DNA of 64,000 nucleotides from Alkalihalobacillus deserti (GTDB taxonomy: Bacteria > Bacillota > Bacilli > Bacillales > Bacillaceae_D), in assembly GCF_020734105.1 (NCBI RefSeq), contig NZ_JAJAFR010000001.1:248001-312000 (forward strand), in the 5' to 3' direction. The notes under the pieces were generated by a model, which did no database searches, was not told the origin of the DNA, and saw only the letters and a program-made list of their open reading frames with translations. Below, piece by piece: positions 27,162 through 36,639 of the stretch; within the stretch, counting starts at the first letter, position 1, and the number at the start of each line of letters is the position of its first letter. A program made the translations under genes and the position numbers.

Positions 27162-27800
27162 ATGAAGTACGGTTTAAGAGAGATGATATCTGCCCATCTA
27201 GAAGAGAATCGAACGATATATGTTTTTACGACAGTATTATTTCTAATTGGAATTGTATTTGGAGCGATCATTGTTAACAGCTTGAGCTTAACGCAAAAGC
27301 ATGATTTATATATGTATTTAAGCCAATTTTTTGGACATGTTCAAGAAGGCGAGCTTGCGCAATCATCAGCGATCTTTAGTCAGAGTTTTGCCCACTATGC
27401 CAAATACTTTGGTTTGATGTGGATTTTAGGTTTATCGATCATAGGTTTACCTGTTATCTTGATCCTCCTTTTTTTGAAAGGTGTCGTTGTTGGATTCACG
27501 GTTGGGTTTTTAGTCAACCAGATGGGTATGTCAGGTTTCTTCCTAGCCTTCGTCTCAATTATGCCGCAAAACTTCATTCTTGTTCCCGCGTTTATTATTG
27601 TTGGAACAGCTAGTATCTCATTCTGCCTTAAAATGGTGAGACAGCAATTTATAAAACGAACAAATATGCCTATCTTCCCGCAGTTTATGAAATATTCTTT
27701 ACTCATCCTTTGTGTAGGATCAGTTCTTGTATTCGCTTCGGCTTTTGAAGCATATGTTTCACCTGTCTTAATGCGTTGGGTAATAACAACTAACGTATAG
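27162..27800 (+). CDS. spoIIM: Stage II sporulation protein M
   Basis: 212 residues with about five hydrophobic segments, family DUF95/SpoIIM. Works with SpoIID and SpoIIP in engulfment of the forespore. ATG 27162 after GAGGGGGT. Placement between endoQ and fur is the B. subtilis order. Confidence 0.92.
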   Translation: MKYGLREMISAHLEENRTIYVFTTVLFLIGIVFGAIIVNSLSLTQKHDLYMYLSQFFGHVQEGELAQSSAIFSQSFAHYAKYFGLMWILGLSIIGLPVILILLFLKGVVVGFTVGFLVNQMGMSGFFLAFVSIMPQNFILVPAFIIVGTASISFCLKMVRQQFIKRTNMPIFPQFMKYSLLILCVGSVLVFASAFEAYVSPVLMRWVITTNV

Positions 27801-27841
27801 AAATAACAATAATAATTATATGATAATTATTATTGTTATTT
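27801..27841. promoter_or_regulatory. Perfect 19-bp-arm palindrome with a Fur-like box
   Basis: Arms of 19 A/T-rich bases with a 3-base loop, starting right after the spoIIM stop. The inner part TGATAATTATTATTG agrees with the Fur box TGATAATNATTATCA at all but the last two positions. It may be both the spoIIM terminator (rU-rich end) and an operator for fur. Confidence 0.6.
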
Positions 27842-27845
27842 AAGG

Positions 27846-27890
27846 TAATAATCATTATCGATTGACACTGTTTTTTTGAATGATTATAAT
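27846..27890 (+). promoter_or_regulatory. fur promoter with an overlapping Fur/PerR-type box
   Basis: TTGACA (27862-27867), 17-base spacer, TATAAT (27885-27890). Immediately upstream TAATAATCATTATCG (27846-27860) matches the Fur-family 7-1-7 box at all but two positions and abuts the -35 element, so binding would block the promoter. Confidence 0.8.
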
Positions 27891-27926
27891 GAAAGGAGGT
27901 AAAAGGGTTGAGGGGAGGCATGAACT

Positions 27927-28391
27927 ATGGAGAAACGACTAGATCGGATAAAAAAACATCTGCACTCACAAAGTTATAAGCTTACACCACAACGAGAAGC
28001 AACGGTAAGAGTGCTGCTCGAACACGAAGAAGACCATTTAAGTGCAGAGGATGTTTACCTCCTCGTAAAAGATAAATCACCTGAAATAGGACTAGCTACT
28101 GTTTATCGCACACTCGAACTACTAGCTGAATTAAAAATAGTAGATAAGATAAATTTTGGAGATGGTGTATCTCGTTTTGATTTACGTCAAGAAGGAGCAG
28201 CTCATTTTCACCATCATCTCGTTTGTATTGAGTGTGGAGCTGTGGATGAAATTCAAGAAGACTTATTAGGTGATGTAGAAGAAGTAGTTGAACGAGATTG
28301 GAATTTTAAAATTAAAGACCACCGCTTAACATTTCATGGTATATGTCATCGCTGTCATGATAAAGAGGATGAAACAGGAACGGAAGAATAA
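27927..28391 (+). CDS. fur: Ferric uptake regulator family repressor
   Basis: 154 residues, winged-helix N-terminus (KLTPQREATVRVLLE, LATVYRTLELL) and metal-binding C-terminus with HFHHHLVCIECG and the second CxxC in GICHRCHD. Iron-dependent repressor of iron uptake. Paralogues PerR and Zur share the fold; the spoIIM-fur-yqzK-xerD order identifies this one as Fur. Start ATG after GGGGAGGC. Promoter carries Fur-type boxes, suggesting autoregulation. Confidence 0.92.
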   Translation: MEKRLDRIKKHLHSQSYKLTPQREATVRVLLEHEEDHLSAEDVYLLVKDKSPEIGLATVYRTLELLAELKIVDKINFGDGVSRFDLRQEGAAHFHHHLVCIECGAVDEIQEDLLGDVEEVVERDWNFKIKDHRLTFHGICHRCHDKEDETGTEE

Positions 28392-28400
28392 TGGATTCGG

Positions 28401-28436
28401 AAAGAGGCTTGTTCTTTAAGAACAGGCTTTTTGTTT
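28401..28436 (+). terminator. Terminator of fur
   Basis: AGGCTTGTTC pairs (two wobbles) with GAACAGGCTT, followed by TTTGTTT. Confidence 0.8.
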
Positions 28437-28473
28437 AATTTTGTTTAATAAAGTAAGGAGCAGTGAGTTAACT

Positions 28474-28620
28474 AAAGTTGCCGGAAAAGGACTCGAAGTT
28501 GCTGAATTGTTGCACGAAGTTGCCGAAAAAGAGCTTGAAGTTGCTGAATAGTTTCATGGAGTTGCCGGAAAAGAGCTTAAAGTTGCTGAATTGTTACACG
28601 AAGTTGCCGGAATCTATAAA
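28474..28620. repeat. Minisatellite: seven 21-bp units of two alternating types
   Basis: Units alternate between type A (gaagttgccggaaaagagct+t) and type B (gaagttgctgaattgttaca+c): A-B-A-B-A-B-A, starting at 28474 and spaced exactly 21 bases. The unit is 7 codons and one frame is open across the array (…KLPEKSLKLLN…). No start codon or ribosome site fits. Confidence 0.9.
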
Positions 28621-28639
28621 ACTTATTGAATAATGGAAG

Positions 28640-28773
28640 TGGCACTGGCTCCACACGCTAAGCGCCCATTCTAAGAAGTGCACTTTAGAAGGGGCTTAAA
28701 AGAAGGCAGTGGTCCCGCTCAGTGCTCAGACTATAATCAAAAAGGTGAAAACCGACCTTTTTGATTATAGTCT
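28640..28773 (-). repeat. Partial interspersed repeat, copy E
   Basis: Begins ggcactggctccacacg, contains gcagtggtcccgctcagtgc and ends in a perfect hairpin with 19-base arms (agactataatcaaaaaggt and its complement). This is the same hairpin type as the other copies, in reverse orientation, upstream of yqzK. Confidence 0.75.
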
Positions 28774-28850
28774 GGTATATTCTCTATGGTTTTTGGCATA
28801 GCTTGTATTAAGGGCTTAATGACTCGAAGTCAAAAGCGGAGGTATGTCCC

Positions 28851-29084
28851 ATGAGGTCATGGTTTTATTTAGTCATTCAAACATTAAAAGTGTTTCTCTT
28901 GTTTATGGGATGCACTCTTCTCTTTTATTATGGTATTCTATGGGTAAGTCAAGAATATGAAAGCTACCATCGCTATGATGAGCCTCAAGGAAAGGCTGTT
29001 AAAGTCTTTCAAATGGAGACTAGTGGTGTGAATTCAACTTCTTGGATTGAACGGTTAGTGATGTTTTACCGAGAAGGAGAATAG
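28851..29084 (+). CDS. yqzK: YqzK-like small membrane protein (DUF4227)
   Basis: 77 residues with one membrane helix (about 8-30). Located between fur and xerD exactly as B. subtilis yqzK. Ribosome site GGAGGT before the ATG. Function unknown. Confidence 0.85.
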   Translation: MRSWFYLVIQTLKVFLLFMGCTLLFYYGILWVSQEYESYHRYDEPQGKAVKVFQMETSGVNSTSWIERLVMFYREGE

Positions 29085-29113
29085 TAATTAGCTCATGATG
29101 GGAGCGATTTAGT

Positions 29114-30004
29114 TTGGGGAAAGAGATAACCGAGTTTTTACATTACATACAAGTGGAACGTGGCTTGGCAAGAAATACAATTCAATCGTATGAGCGCGAT
29201 TTAAAGCAGTACGAACTATATGTGAAAAATGTTGAGAATAAGGCTAATATCAAGGAAATTGATCGACAAACCATTGTTCAATATTTATATATCCTTAAAG
29301 AACAGGGACGTGCTGAGACAACGATCGCTAGGACCATTGCCTCGATCAGGGCCTTTCACCAATTTGCTTTGCGTGAAAAGCTAGCTGATCAAGATCCTTC
29401 TGTACATTTAAACATACCCAAAAGAGCAAAGCGTCTACCTAAAGTGTTATCGATGCAAGAGGTAGAAGCATTATTAGCTGTACCAATTGATAGTGATCCT
29501 TTTTCTATTCGAAATAGAGCGATGTTAGAGACACTCTACGCAACTGGTATGCGTGTTTCTGAATTAATAAATTTAACTGTAACAGATACTCATTTGACAA
29601 TGGGTTTTGTGAGATGTATTGGAAAAGGAAACAAAGAGAGAATTATCCCATTAGGTGGAGAAGCAACAAAAGCTTTACAAAGGTATCTTGAAAATAGTCG
29701 TCTCGGTCTTATGAAAAAAAATCGTCATGATGTGTTATTTGTTAATCATCACGGTAAACCATTATCGAGACAGGGTTTCTGGAAAATTTTAAAACAACTA
29801 GCAGAGAAAGCAAATATTAAAAAGCCATTAACTCCACATACATTAAGGCATTCATTTGCTACACATCTGCTTGAAAATGGAGCAGACCTTAGGGCTGTTC
29901 AAGAGATGCTTGGTCATGTAGATATTTCGACTACACAAATATACACCCACGTAACAAAAGCAAGAATGAAAGATGTCTATGCTCAGCACCATCCACGAGC
30001 ATAG
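29114..30004 (+). CDS. xerD: Tyrosine recombinase XerD
   Basis: 296 residues. N-terminal SAM-like core-binding domain ([17 protein letters not shown]), catalytic domain with Arg in TGMRVSEL, Lys in [37 protein letters not shown] (nucleophile Tyr). Resolves chromosome dimers at dif with XerC. TTG start behind GGGAG. In B. subtilis this is ripX. It precedes the deoB-pupG-pdp genes. Confidence 0.94.
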   Translation: MGKEITEFLHYIQVERGLARNTIQSYERDLKQYELYVKNVENKANIKEIDRQTIVQYLYILKEQGRAETTIARTIASIRAFHQFALREKLADQDPSVHLNIPKRAKRLPKVLSMQEVEALLAVPIDSDPFSIRNRAMLETLYATGMRVSELINLTVTDTHLTMGFVRCIGKGNKERIIPLGGEATKALQRYLENSRLGLMKKNRHDVLFVNHHGKPLSRQGFWKILKQLAEKANIKKPLTPHTLRHSFATHLLENGADLRAVQEMLGHVDISTTQIYTHVTKARMKDVYAQHHPRA

Positions 30005-30101
30005 AGATTTATATCTAAAGAGGTCGGACTTCTGACAACTTTCTCACTTTCAAATTATAATAAAAGTAGGGCATAGTATAAGAAAAAGGGGGAATCTAAC
30101 T

Positions 30102-31283
30102 TTGGGTACGTTTCGATTTGATCGAGTATTTTTAATTGTTATGGATTCTGTTGGAATTGGAGAAGCTCCTGATGCAGCTGAATTCGGCGATGAGGATTCA
30201 CATACACTTAAACACATTGCTGAAAAAATGAATGGTCTTAAAATGCCGAATATGGAAAAGTTAGGTCTAAGTCACATTCGTATGATCCCAGGAATTGAAA
30301 AAGTGGAAAAACCGCTCGCTCACTATGGCATCATGCAAGAAGCTTCGAGCGGAAAAGATACGATGACAGGACATTGGGAACTAATGGGCTTGAATATTCA
30401 AGAGCCCTTTCAAGTATTTCCAGACGGATTTCCGCCGGAGTTAGTAGCGGAATTAGAAAAGCAGTGGGGGCGTAAAATGATTGGCAATAAGGTAGCCTCT
30501 GGTACGGAAATATTAGATGAACTTGGCTCCAAACATGTTAAGACAGGAGATTTAATCGTATATACGTCCGCTGATTCGGTTCTTCAAATTGCGGCACATG
30601 AAGATGTTGTTCCGATAGAGGAGCTATATGAGATTTGTCAGAAAGCTCGTAAGCTGACACTAGATCCTAAATATATGGTAGGACGTATCATCGCCCGCCC
30701 TTTTGTCGGAAGTGAAGGAAATTGGGAAAGGACACCAAATCGTCATGATTATGCCCTTAAGCCATTTGACCGTACTGTCATGAATGAACTTGCCGATAGT
30801 GGATTTGATTCAATTGCCATTGGTAAAATTTCTGATATTTATGACGGTGAAGGAATTACAGAATCTATTCGCACAATCTCGAATGATGATGGAATGGAAA
30901 AACTGATCGAGACCATTCGTAAGCCTTTTACTGGTCTTAGTTTTGTAAACTTAGTTGATTTCGATGCGAAATATGGTCATAGACGGGATCCAATTGGGTA
31001 TGGGCAAGCACTTGAACAGTTTGATTCGCAGTTAAAGCAGGTAATAGATGAACTGGGGGAGAAAGATTTACTAATCATTACCGCTGATCACGGAAATGAT
31101 CCAACCTATTCAGGCACAGATCACACACGTGAATTTGTCCCTTTAATTGTGTATAACAGAAAACAAACGGAAGCAAGAAACTTAGGTACGCGTCAAACTT
31201 TCGCCGATATCGGAGCGACCATTGCGGATAATTTTGCCGTTACACGACCAAAATATGGAACTAGTTTTTTACAGAAGTTATAG
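30102..31283 (+). CDS. deoB: Phosphopentomutase
   Basis: 393 residues; interconverts (deoxy)ribose-1-phosphate and -5-phosphate. Alkaline-phosphatase superfamily metal motifs: [24 protein letters not shown] and [10 protein letters not shown]. Known as drm in B. subtilis, with pupG next to it. TTG start behind GGGGGA. It forms a nucleoside salvage run with pupG and pdp. Confidence 0.95.
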   Translation: MGTFRFDRVFLIVMDSVGIGEAPDAAEFGDEDSHTLKHIAEKMNGLKMPNMEKLGLSHIRMIPGIEKVEKPLAHYGIMQEASSGKDTMTGHWELMGLNIQEPFQVFPDGFPPELVAELEKQWGRKMIGNKVASGTEILDELGSKHVKTGDLIVYTSADSVLQIAAHEDVVPIEELYEICQKARKLTLDPKYMVGRIIARPFVGSEGNWERTPNRHDYALKPFDRTVMNELADSGFDSIAIGKISDIYDGEGITESIRTISNDDGMEKLIETIRKPFTGLSFVNLVDFDAKYGHRRDPIGYGQALEQFDSQLKQVIDELGEKDLLIITADHGNDPTYSGTDHTREFVPLIVYNRKQTEARNLGTRQTFADIGATIADNFAVTRPKYGTSFLQKL

Positions 31284-31296
31284 GAGGGGAATTAAA

Positions 31297-32106
31297 ATGA
31301 ATCCGATTGAACAAACTACATCTTTTTTAAAAGGAAAAACCAATCAAACACCTGAAATTGGTCTTATTCTAGGATCTGGTCTTGGTGTACTTGCTGAAGA
31401 GATTAAAAATCCAATTAAGGTCCCTTACAATGAAATTCCAAACTTCCCAGTATCAACTGTTGCTGGACACGCAGGGCAATTAGTCTTTGGAACACTAGAA
31501 GGCAAGCAAGTAGTGGCGATGCAAGGCCGCTTTCATTTTTATGAGGGATATAGTATGGACGTGGTCACATTTCCGGTACGTGTGATGAAAGCTTTAGGTA
31601 TTGAGAAGATGATCGTCACCAATGCGGCAGGCGGTGTAAATGAAGCTTATGAGGCAGGCAATCTAATGATTATTCAAGACCAAATTAATAATATGGGGCA
31701 GAATCCATTAATAGGGCCTAATGATGAATTAAAGGGTGTACGTTTCCCAGACATGTCGAACGCCTATTCAGAGCGTTTACGTAAGTTAGCGCGTGAAAAA
31801 GCGGAAAGTTTAAACATCGCAATCCAAGAAGGTGTTTATGTTGGTAATACAGGACCAGCATATGAAACTCCAGCTGAGGTAAGAATGCTTCGGGTAATAG
31901 GGGCTGATGCAGTTGGAATGTCAACAGTACCAGAAGTGATCGTAGCTCGTCATGCAGATCTAGAAGTGTTGGGAGTCTCATGTATTTCAAACATGGCCGC
32001 AGGCATTTTGCCACAACCGTTGTCACATGATGAAGTAATAGAGACGACTGAGCGCGTCAAAACAGACTTCCTTTCACTTGTTAAAGCCATTGTTAAGGAT
32101 ATGTAG
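31297..32106 (+). CDS. pupG: Purine-nucleoside phosphorylase
   Basis: 269 residues. Phosphorolysis of guanosine and inosine to base and ribose-1-phosphate, which DeoB then converts. LGSGLG and AGHAGQLVFG phosphate loops, TNAAGG and GVYVGNTGPAYETPAE are present. A longer frame starts inside deoB, but the ATG at 31297 with TAGGAGGGG is clearly the start, 13 bases after deoB. Confidence 0.95.
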   Translation: MNPIEQTTSFLKGKTNQTPEIGLILGSGLGVLAEEIKNPIKVPYNEIPNFPVSTVAGHAGQLVFGTLEGKQVVAMQGRFHFYEGYSMDVVTFPVRVMKALGIEKMIVTNAAGGVNEAYEAGNLMIIQDQINNMGQNPLIGPNDELKGVRFPDMSNAYSERLRKLAREKAESLNIAIQEGVYVGNTGPAYETPAEVRMLRVIGADAVGMSTVPEVIVARHADLEVLGVSCISNMAAGILPQPLSHDEVIETTERVKTDFLSLVKAIVKDM

Positions 32107-32230
32107 TTAAACCATATATTAATATAAAGGCCTACATATGTATAACTTATTATTGTGTCAGGTATTGCCAAGATTGTTGGTTGAATATTGAAGAGTATTA
32201 ACACGACTTGTTAAAAGGGAGTGGACGCAT

Positions 32231-33532
32231 ATGCGTATGGTAGACCTTATAGAAAAGAAAAGAGATGGCCAGGAGTTAACCAAAGAGGAGATTCGCTTTG
32301 CAATCGAAGGCTATACAAAAGGTGACATCCCTGATTATCAAATTTCGGCTTTTGCCATGGCGATTTTCTTCCAAGACATGACGACAAATGAGCGTGCAGA
32401 ATTAACAATGGCGATGGTAGAGTCTGGTGATCAAATTGATTTATCTGCAATTGATGGCATAAAAGTAGATAAGCACTCAACAGGAGGAGTTGGTGATAAG
32501 ACAACGATTGCGCTCGCTCCACTTGTTGCTGCAGTAGGTGTTCCCGTTGCTAAAATGTCAGGTAGAGGTCTTGGTCATACTGGAGGAACCATTGATAAGC
32601 TCGAGGCAATTCCTGGTTTCAATGTGGAGATTGATACAACTCAATTTACTGAACTTGTCAATAAGAATAAGCTTGCTGTTGTAGGACAAACAGGGAATTT
32701 AACACCAGCAGATAAAAAGCTTTATGCTCTTCGTGATGTTACGGCAACAGTGAATTCCATTCCTTTAATTGCAAGCTCGATCATGAGTAAAAAAATTGCG
32801 TCTGGTGCGGATGCGATTGTGTTAGATGTTAAAACAGGTTCAGGTGCTTTTATGAAAGAGCTTGAGCAATCGAAAGAATTAGCTGAAGCGATGGTGGCTA
32901 TTGGTAAAAATTTAGGACGTGATACGATTGCGATCATATCAGACATGAATCAACCGCTTGGACGAACAATTGGCAATGCTCTTGAGGTAAAAGAAGCCAT
33001 TGACATGCTCAGAGGAGAAGGACCAGATGATTTGAGGGAACTTTGCTTAACTTTAGGAAGTCAAATGGTTTATTTAGCCAAAAAAGCTTCTTCCATTAAA
33101 GAGGCACGCAAGAAGTTGGAGGAAGTAATCGCAAACGGAAAAGCTCTTGAAACATTAAAGGTTTTTATTAAATCTCAAAATGGAGATGCATCGATTGTAG
33201 ATTACCCTGAAAAACTACCTGCTGCCAAATATCTGATCGATATAAAAACTAAAGAAACTGGAACCGTTTCATCGATCGTTGCCGATAAAATGGGCACAGC
33301 AGCGATGTTACTTGGTGCAGGTCGTGCTACAAAAGACTCTACCATTGACTTAGCTGTTGGACTTGTGCTGAATAAAAAAATCGGAGATCGAGTCGAAGTT
33401 GGAGATTCACTTGTGACGGTACATGCCAACAAACAAGAAATCAGTCAAGTAATTGAAATGATTTTATCAGCGTATTCGATTACGGATAAAGGAATTGAAA
33501 GACCACCACTGATTTATAATGAAATTCATTAG
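32231..33532 (+). CDS. pdp: Pyrimidine-nucleoside phosphorylase
   Basis: 433 residues. Cleaves uridine, thymidine and deoxyuridine with phosphate. The N-terminal [29 protein letters not shown] glycine-rich loop and the [11 protein letters not shown] motif are characteristic of thymidine/pyrimidine phosphorylases. ATG 32231 behind AAGGGAGTG. Last gene of the salvage run; followed by a terminator. Confidence 0.95.
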   Translation: MRMVDLIEKKRDGQELTKEEIRFAIEGYTKGDIPDYQISAFAMAIFFQDMTTNERAELTMAMVESGDQIDLSAIDGIKVDKHSTGGVGDKTTIALAPLVAAVGVPVAKMSGRGLGHTGGTIDKLEAIPGFNVEIDTTQFTELVNKNKLAVVGQTGNLTPADKKLYALRDVTATVNSIPLIASSIMSKKIASGADAIVLDVKTGSGAFMKELEQSKELAEAMVAIGKNLGRDTIAIISDMNQPLGRTIGNALEVKEAIDMLRGEGPDDLRELCLTLGSQMVYLAKKASSIKEARKKLEEVIANGKALETLKVFIKSQNGDASIVDYPEKLPAAKYLIDIKTKETGTVSSIVADKMGTAAMLLGAGRATKDSTIDLAVGLVLNKKIGDRVEVGDSLVTVHANKQEISQVIEMILSAYSITDKGIERPPLIYNEIH

Positions 33533-33559
33533 AGTCTTATTTCCAGAGTATAGATGCTT

Positions 33560-33593
33560 CAAGAGGTGACAAATGAATTTTGTCACCTCTTTG
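33560..33593 (+). terminator. Terminator of pdp
   Basis: Arms aagaggtgacaaa / tttgtcacctctt with a 4-6-base loop, T-rich end. Confidence 0.85.
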
Positions 33594-33641
33594 AACTGCC
33601 TACTTTAGTTAACTACATCAGAACGTGCTACCAATAGAATC

Positions 33642-34658
33642 TTAGATTGACGTAAGCCATCCAGCTAATTGATAGAAAAGAGGGATTCCGATAATTAGAT
33701 TAAATGGAAATGTAATTCCAAGTGCTAAACCTAAGTAAATCGAGGGATTGGCTTCTGGGACTGAAGTGCGAAGTGCAGCAGGAGCGGCGATATAAGAAGC
33801 ACTTCCAGAAAGAACGCCCATTAGAGTCATTCCCCCAACAGATAATCCAATCGCATTCCCAACTAACACTCCGAGTGCCCCACCAATGATCGGCATGATA
33901 ATACCAAATAAAAGAAGCTTTGGACCATGTTTTCGCACTTCTGGTAGACGTTCACCAGCTGTTAACCCCATACTTAATAAGAAAAGAATGAGCACGCTGC
34001 TATATAAATCGATAAATAAAGGTTGAATGATTGGTACCGCATTCTCTCCTACGACCAGCCCAATAAGAAGTGCACCTAGCAGAAGAATAATACTTTTTCC
34101 AAAAAAAGCTTCCTTTAAAACTTCCTTATCAAGGAAAGATGTCGCTGGAGATGAAATAGCCAACTTTTGGGGGTGATAAACTTCAGAGCTAATTTCTTTC
34201 CGATCCAATACTTTTAGTAAAATAAGTGAAATGATAATAGCTGGACTTTCCATTAACACGACCATTGCATTCATAAATCCCTCATAACTAGTTCCAACAT
34301 GATCGAGAAAAGAAATGGCTGCCCCGTACGTCACAATGCTTACAGATCCATAAGTAGCGGCTAAACCTACTGCATTTTTTGTATCCAGCTTAATTGTTTT
34401 TAACAGAACAAGAACAATGATTGGTAATAAAGAACCAATAAATAAAGTAGCTATTACCGGACTAATTACTTCATGAAATGAGTATTTAGAAAGTTCAATC
34501 CCACCCTTAAGACCAATCGCAACTAATAGAAAAATGCTTAATGTTTCATTTAAAGCTTTTGGAAATTTCAAATCCGATTTAACAAGTGCTGCAAATAATC
34601 CTAATACAAAAAACAAGACAACCGGTGAAAGTAAATTTTGAAAGATAATTTCATACAT
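33642..34658 (-). CDS. SbtA-type sodium-dependent bicarbonate transporter family permease
   Basis: 338 residues, about ten helices in two inverted halves. LKGGIELSKYSF, AATYGSVSIVTYGAA and GSASYIAAPAALR are family features (DUF897/SbtA). In cyanobacteria SbtA imports bicarbonate with sodium; cargo in bacilli is unproven. The ATG at 34658 has GGAGGAG upstream; the frame could extend to 34730 but through the leader hairpin. It follows a DUF2294 gene, with a terminator-type hairpin in between. Confidence 0.82.
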   Translation of the reverse strand: MYEIIFQNLLSPVVLFFVLGLFAALVKSDLKFPKALNETLSIFLLVAIGLKGGIELSKYSFHEVISPVIATLFIGSLLPIIVLVLLKTIKLDTKNAVGLAATYGSVSIVTYGAAISFLDHVGTSYEGFMNAMVVLMESPAIIISLILLKVLDRKEISSEVYHPQKLAISSPATSFLDKEVLKEAFFGKSIILLLGALLIGLVVGENAVPIIQPLFIDLYSSVLILFLLSMGLTAGERLPEVRKHGPKLLLFGIIMPIIGGALGVLVGNAIGLSVGGMTLMGVLSGSASYIAAPAALRTSVPEANPSIYLGLALGITFPFNLIIGIPLFYQLAGWLTSI

Positions 34659-34686
34659 GTTTTTCTCCTCCATTTCAGTTTTTACA

Positions 34687-34752
34687 TAAAAAAAACCGAC
34701 AATTAACAGTACAGACTCTATCTGAGTCATGTAACTAATAATTGTCGGTTTA
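34687..34752 (-). promoter_or_regulatory. Terminator/attenuator hairpin between the DUF2294 gene and the permease
   Basis: On the minus strand, after a small hairpin agcta-cttt-tagct (34769-34756 region), AAACCGACAATTA pairs across a structured loop (inner gactc / gagtc) with TTAATTGTCGGTTT followed by TTTTTT. The permease ribosome site comes only 20 bases later. This is the arrangement of an attenuator rather than of a simple operon end. Confidence 0.7.
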
Positions 34753-34793
34753 CCTTTAACAAGCTAAAAGTAGCTGTTTAAAGATCTCCCTTA

Positions 34794-35168
34794 TTAAGAA
34801 TCTAATGTTTTTTCAATGTCATTGGCTAACCTAAAAACCATAAGGCGCTCACCGGTTTTCGTGCTAATATCCGTATGAAAGGTAATAACTTCTTCTCCAA
34901 CTAATTCCTGAATAAGCTCTCCTAATAGGTCTCGACCAGACTCAACGAGCTCACAACGAATTTTTTTAATCGATAATCGGCCTTCATCTTTTTGGCAGAG
35001 TGCGTATTCAGCTGGAGTAAGTACACCTTTAAGCGTCACAATAATCATATCGCGAATAATATCAGTTTTTACAGAAACCGATCCTCTTCCTAAGAAGTCC
35101 TTCTCCCACTGGGTTAAAGTTTTAGAGATGGTGGCCTCTAACGTGCCTTTCTTTTTAACCACTTGCAT
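34794..35168 (-). CDS. DUF2294 family protein
   Basis: 124 residues. The stretch GRGSVSVKTDIIRDMIIVTLKG followed by LTPAEY is typical of DUF2294, a small bacterial family of unknown role. ATG 35168 follows TGGAGGTATG; a longer frame to 35210 runs into the leader terminator and is unlikely. Located upstream of an SbtA-type permease, an association that suggests a shared job or regulation. Confidence 0.8.
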   Translation of the reverse strand: MQVVKKKGTLEATISKTLTQWEKDFLGRGSVSVKTDIIRDMIIVTLKGVLTPAEYALCQKDEGRLSIKKIRCELVESGRDLLGELIQELVGEEVITFHTDISTKTGERLMVFRLANDIEKTLDS

Positions 35169-35197
35169 ATCATACCTCCAGTTGCTGACTTTGGTAC

Positions 35198-35363
35198 AAA
35201 AAAACGGCATACTTCTTTCATCTTGCGAAAGAAATATGCCGATTTACCATAAACGTAACAGACCGAAGTAGCCGAGACTTTTTCTTATTATCGATTTTTC
35301 ATCAACAACAAGCTAAAGTGAGCCTTACTTCTATCTTTCCCGTTTGATCTCTCGGTAGTCCAA
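35198..35363 (-). promoter_or_regulatory. Structured leader with terminator upstream of DUF2294
   Basis: About 165 bases between the promoter and the gene. A distal pair ccgaga (35354-35349) / tctcgg (35276-35271) encloses about 70 bases; ttcggtc near 35261 could compete for the same arm. A strong terminator follows (cggcatatttctttc / gaaagaagtatgccg, then seven T). The word ctttagcttgtt occurs here and, with one extra T, ahead of the permease hairpin. This looks like a riboswitch or protein-controlled attenuator; I recognise no known class. Confidence 0.6.
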
Positions 35364-35370
35364 TATATTA

Positions 35371-35399
35371 ATAATAGATCTAGTTGATTTTTTTGTCAA
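35371..35399 (-). promoter_or_regulatory. Sigma-A promoter of the DUF2294 leader
   Basis: Minus-strand TTGACA (35399-35394), 17 bases, TATTAT (35376-35371), placed 8 bases after the stop of the acyl-CoA dehydrogenase gene. Confidence 0.8.
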
Positions 35400-35406
35400 T
35401 GGTTAT

Positions 35407-36561
35407 TTACTTGTAAGATCTTTGGAAGGCCTCTTTAGCTAGCAGGATTAATGTAAGGTCATCCATTGGCGGGTTATGAAGCCCGGCACGGACATCACGA
35501 TAATAACGCTGTATCGCATTGTTTTTAAACAAACTTTGAGCGCCAACGACTCTCATTGCGCGGTCGACTATACCAATGGCTGCATTAACAACGTGATATT
35601 TCACAGCACCAAGTTCTGATTGCATCAAATGTTGTTCTTCTTCGTTACTTGAATCCCATTTCTTTGAAACGCCATAGAGAAAGTAGCGAGCTTGCATTAG
35701 AGCCGCTTCATTTTCACCAATCTTCGCTTGAACATTGGGCAATTCTTTAATAGTACCATCAAGGCTATTTGGAGAATAGAATTTTGCAAAGTCAATCGCG
35801 TAATTTTGAGCTGCTTGGGCGATGCCTAGATAGCAAGCTGGGATATGTAAAAGCCAGCCTGCTGGTCGTTTGTTTCCTGGATGAATGACTTCTACAAAAT
35901 GGTCTTCAGGAACTTCGACCTGATCTAGGTGTAGATCGTGGCTAGCTGTGCCTCTCATTGCAATTGAGTTCCACGTCTCTTCAATTCGAACACCTTTAGC
36001 AGAATGGTGAATTAAAAAGTTTCCAACCTGACCATCTTCCATAGTTGCCGAAACAATAAAATAATCTAAAGCCGGGGCCATAGAAGTAAAGTTTTTTCGT
36101 CCAGAGACGATCCATAAATGACCGTTCTTATGAGCAAGAGTGGTCGGTTTCCCTCCTCGTGTCGGACTTCCTGTTTCCGCCTCGGACGCAGCGGCATTAA
36201 GTAAATTACCTTCTTGCACAATCTCACGAAATAGTTGGCTAGAAATTTTCCTAGGCCAATGTAATCGTTCGCCTAATTGTGAAACAATTCCCATATGCCA
36301 GCCAATTGACAATGCTGTTGAACCATCTGCTTCGGCAATGATTTCTTGCAATGGTAGCCATTCAGATAATGGAAGACCTTGTCCACCAAAGGATTTTGGA
36401 ACGGTGAGAGAGGTATATCCTATATTTTTTAGGTCTTCGATGTTCTCTATCGGAAATGTATTTTCTTCATCGTGTATTTTTGCACGTTTAGCAAAAGCCT
36501 TAACTGTTTGTCGTATGATTTTTTTTCTTTCTGCTAATGTTGTTACCTTGTGAAGTTGCAT
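35407..36561 (-). CDS. Acyl-CoA dehydrogenase family flavoprotein
   Basis: 384 residues with the three ACAD domains: helical N-domain (VPKSFGGQGLPLSEW), middle beta domain (AASEAETGSPTRGGKPTTLA) and C-terminal helical domain. The catalytic glutamate of classical enzymes cannot be assigned with confidence, and the sequence is closest in feel to the YdbM/SfnB-like branch that includes FMN monooxygenases. ATG at 36561 follows GGAGGT by seven bases; the ATG at 36567 is too close. No partner genes of beta-oxidation nearby. Confidence 0.82.
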   Translation of the reverse strand: MQLHKVTTLAERKKIIRQTVKAFAKRAKIHDEENTFPIENIEDLKNIGYTSLTVPKSFGGQGLPLSEWLPLQEIIAEADGSTALSIGWHMGIVSQLGERLHWPRKISSQLFREIVQEGNLLNAAASEAETGSPTRGGKPTTLAHKNGHLWIVSGRKNFTSMAPALDYFIVSATMEDGQVGNFLIHHSAKGVRIEETWNSIAMRGTASHDLHLDQVEVPEDHFVEVIHPGNKRPAGWLLHIPACYLGIAQAAQNYAIDFAKFYSPNSLDGTIKELPNVQAKIGENEAALMQARYFLYGVSKKWDSSNEEEQHLMQSELGAVKYHVVNAAIGIVDRAMRVVGAQSLFKNNAIQRYYRDVRAGLHNPPMDDLTLILLAKEAFQRSYK

Positions 36562-36639
36562 TCCCATACCTCCGATTCTTCTTTTTATCAGTTTATCATA
36601 ATGGGACGAAGGTATAGAATGTTTGCGCCTATGCTTTAT

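Noticed and set aside
28474-28620. CRISPR array
   Set aside because: Regular repeats are present, but the alternating A and B units are both repeats with no unique spacers and no cas genes are near.
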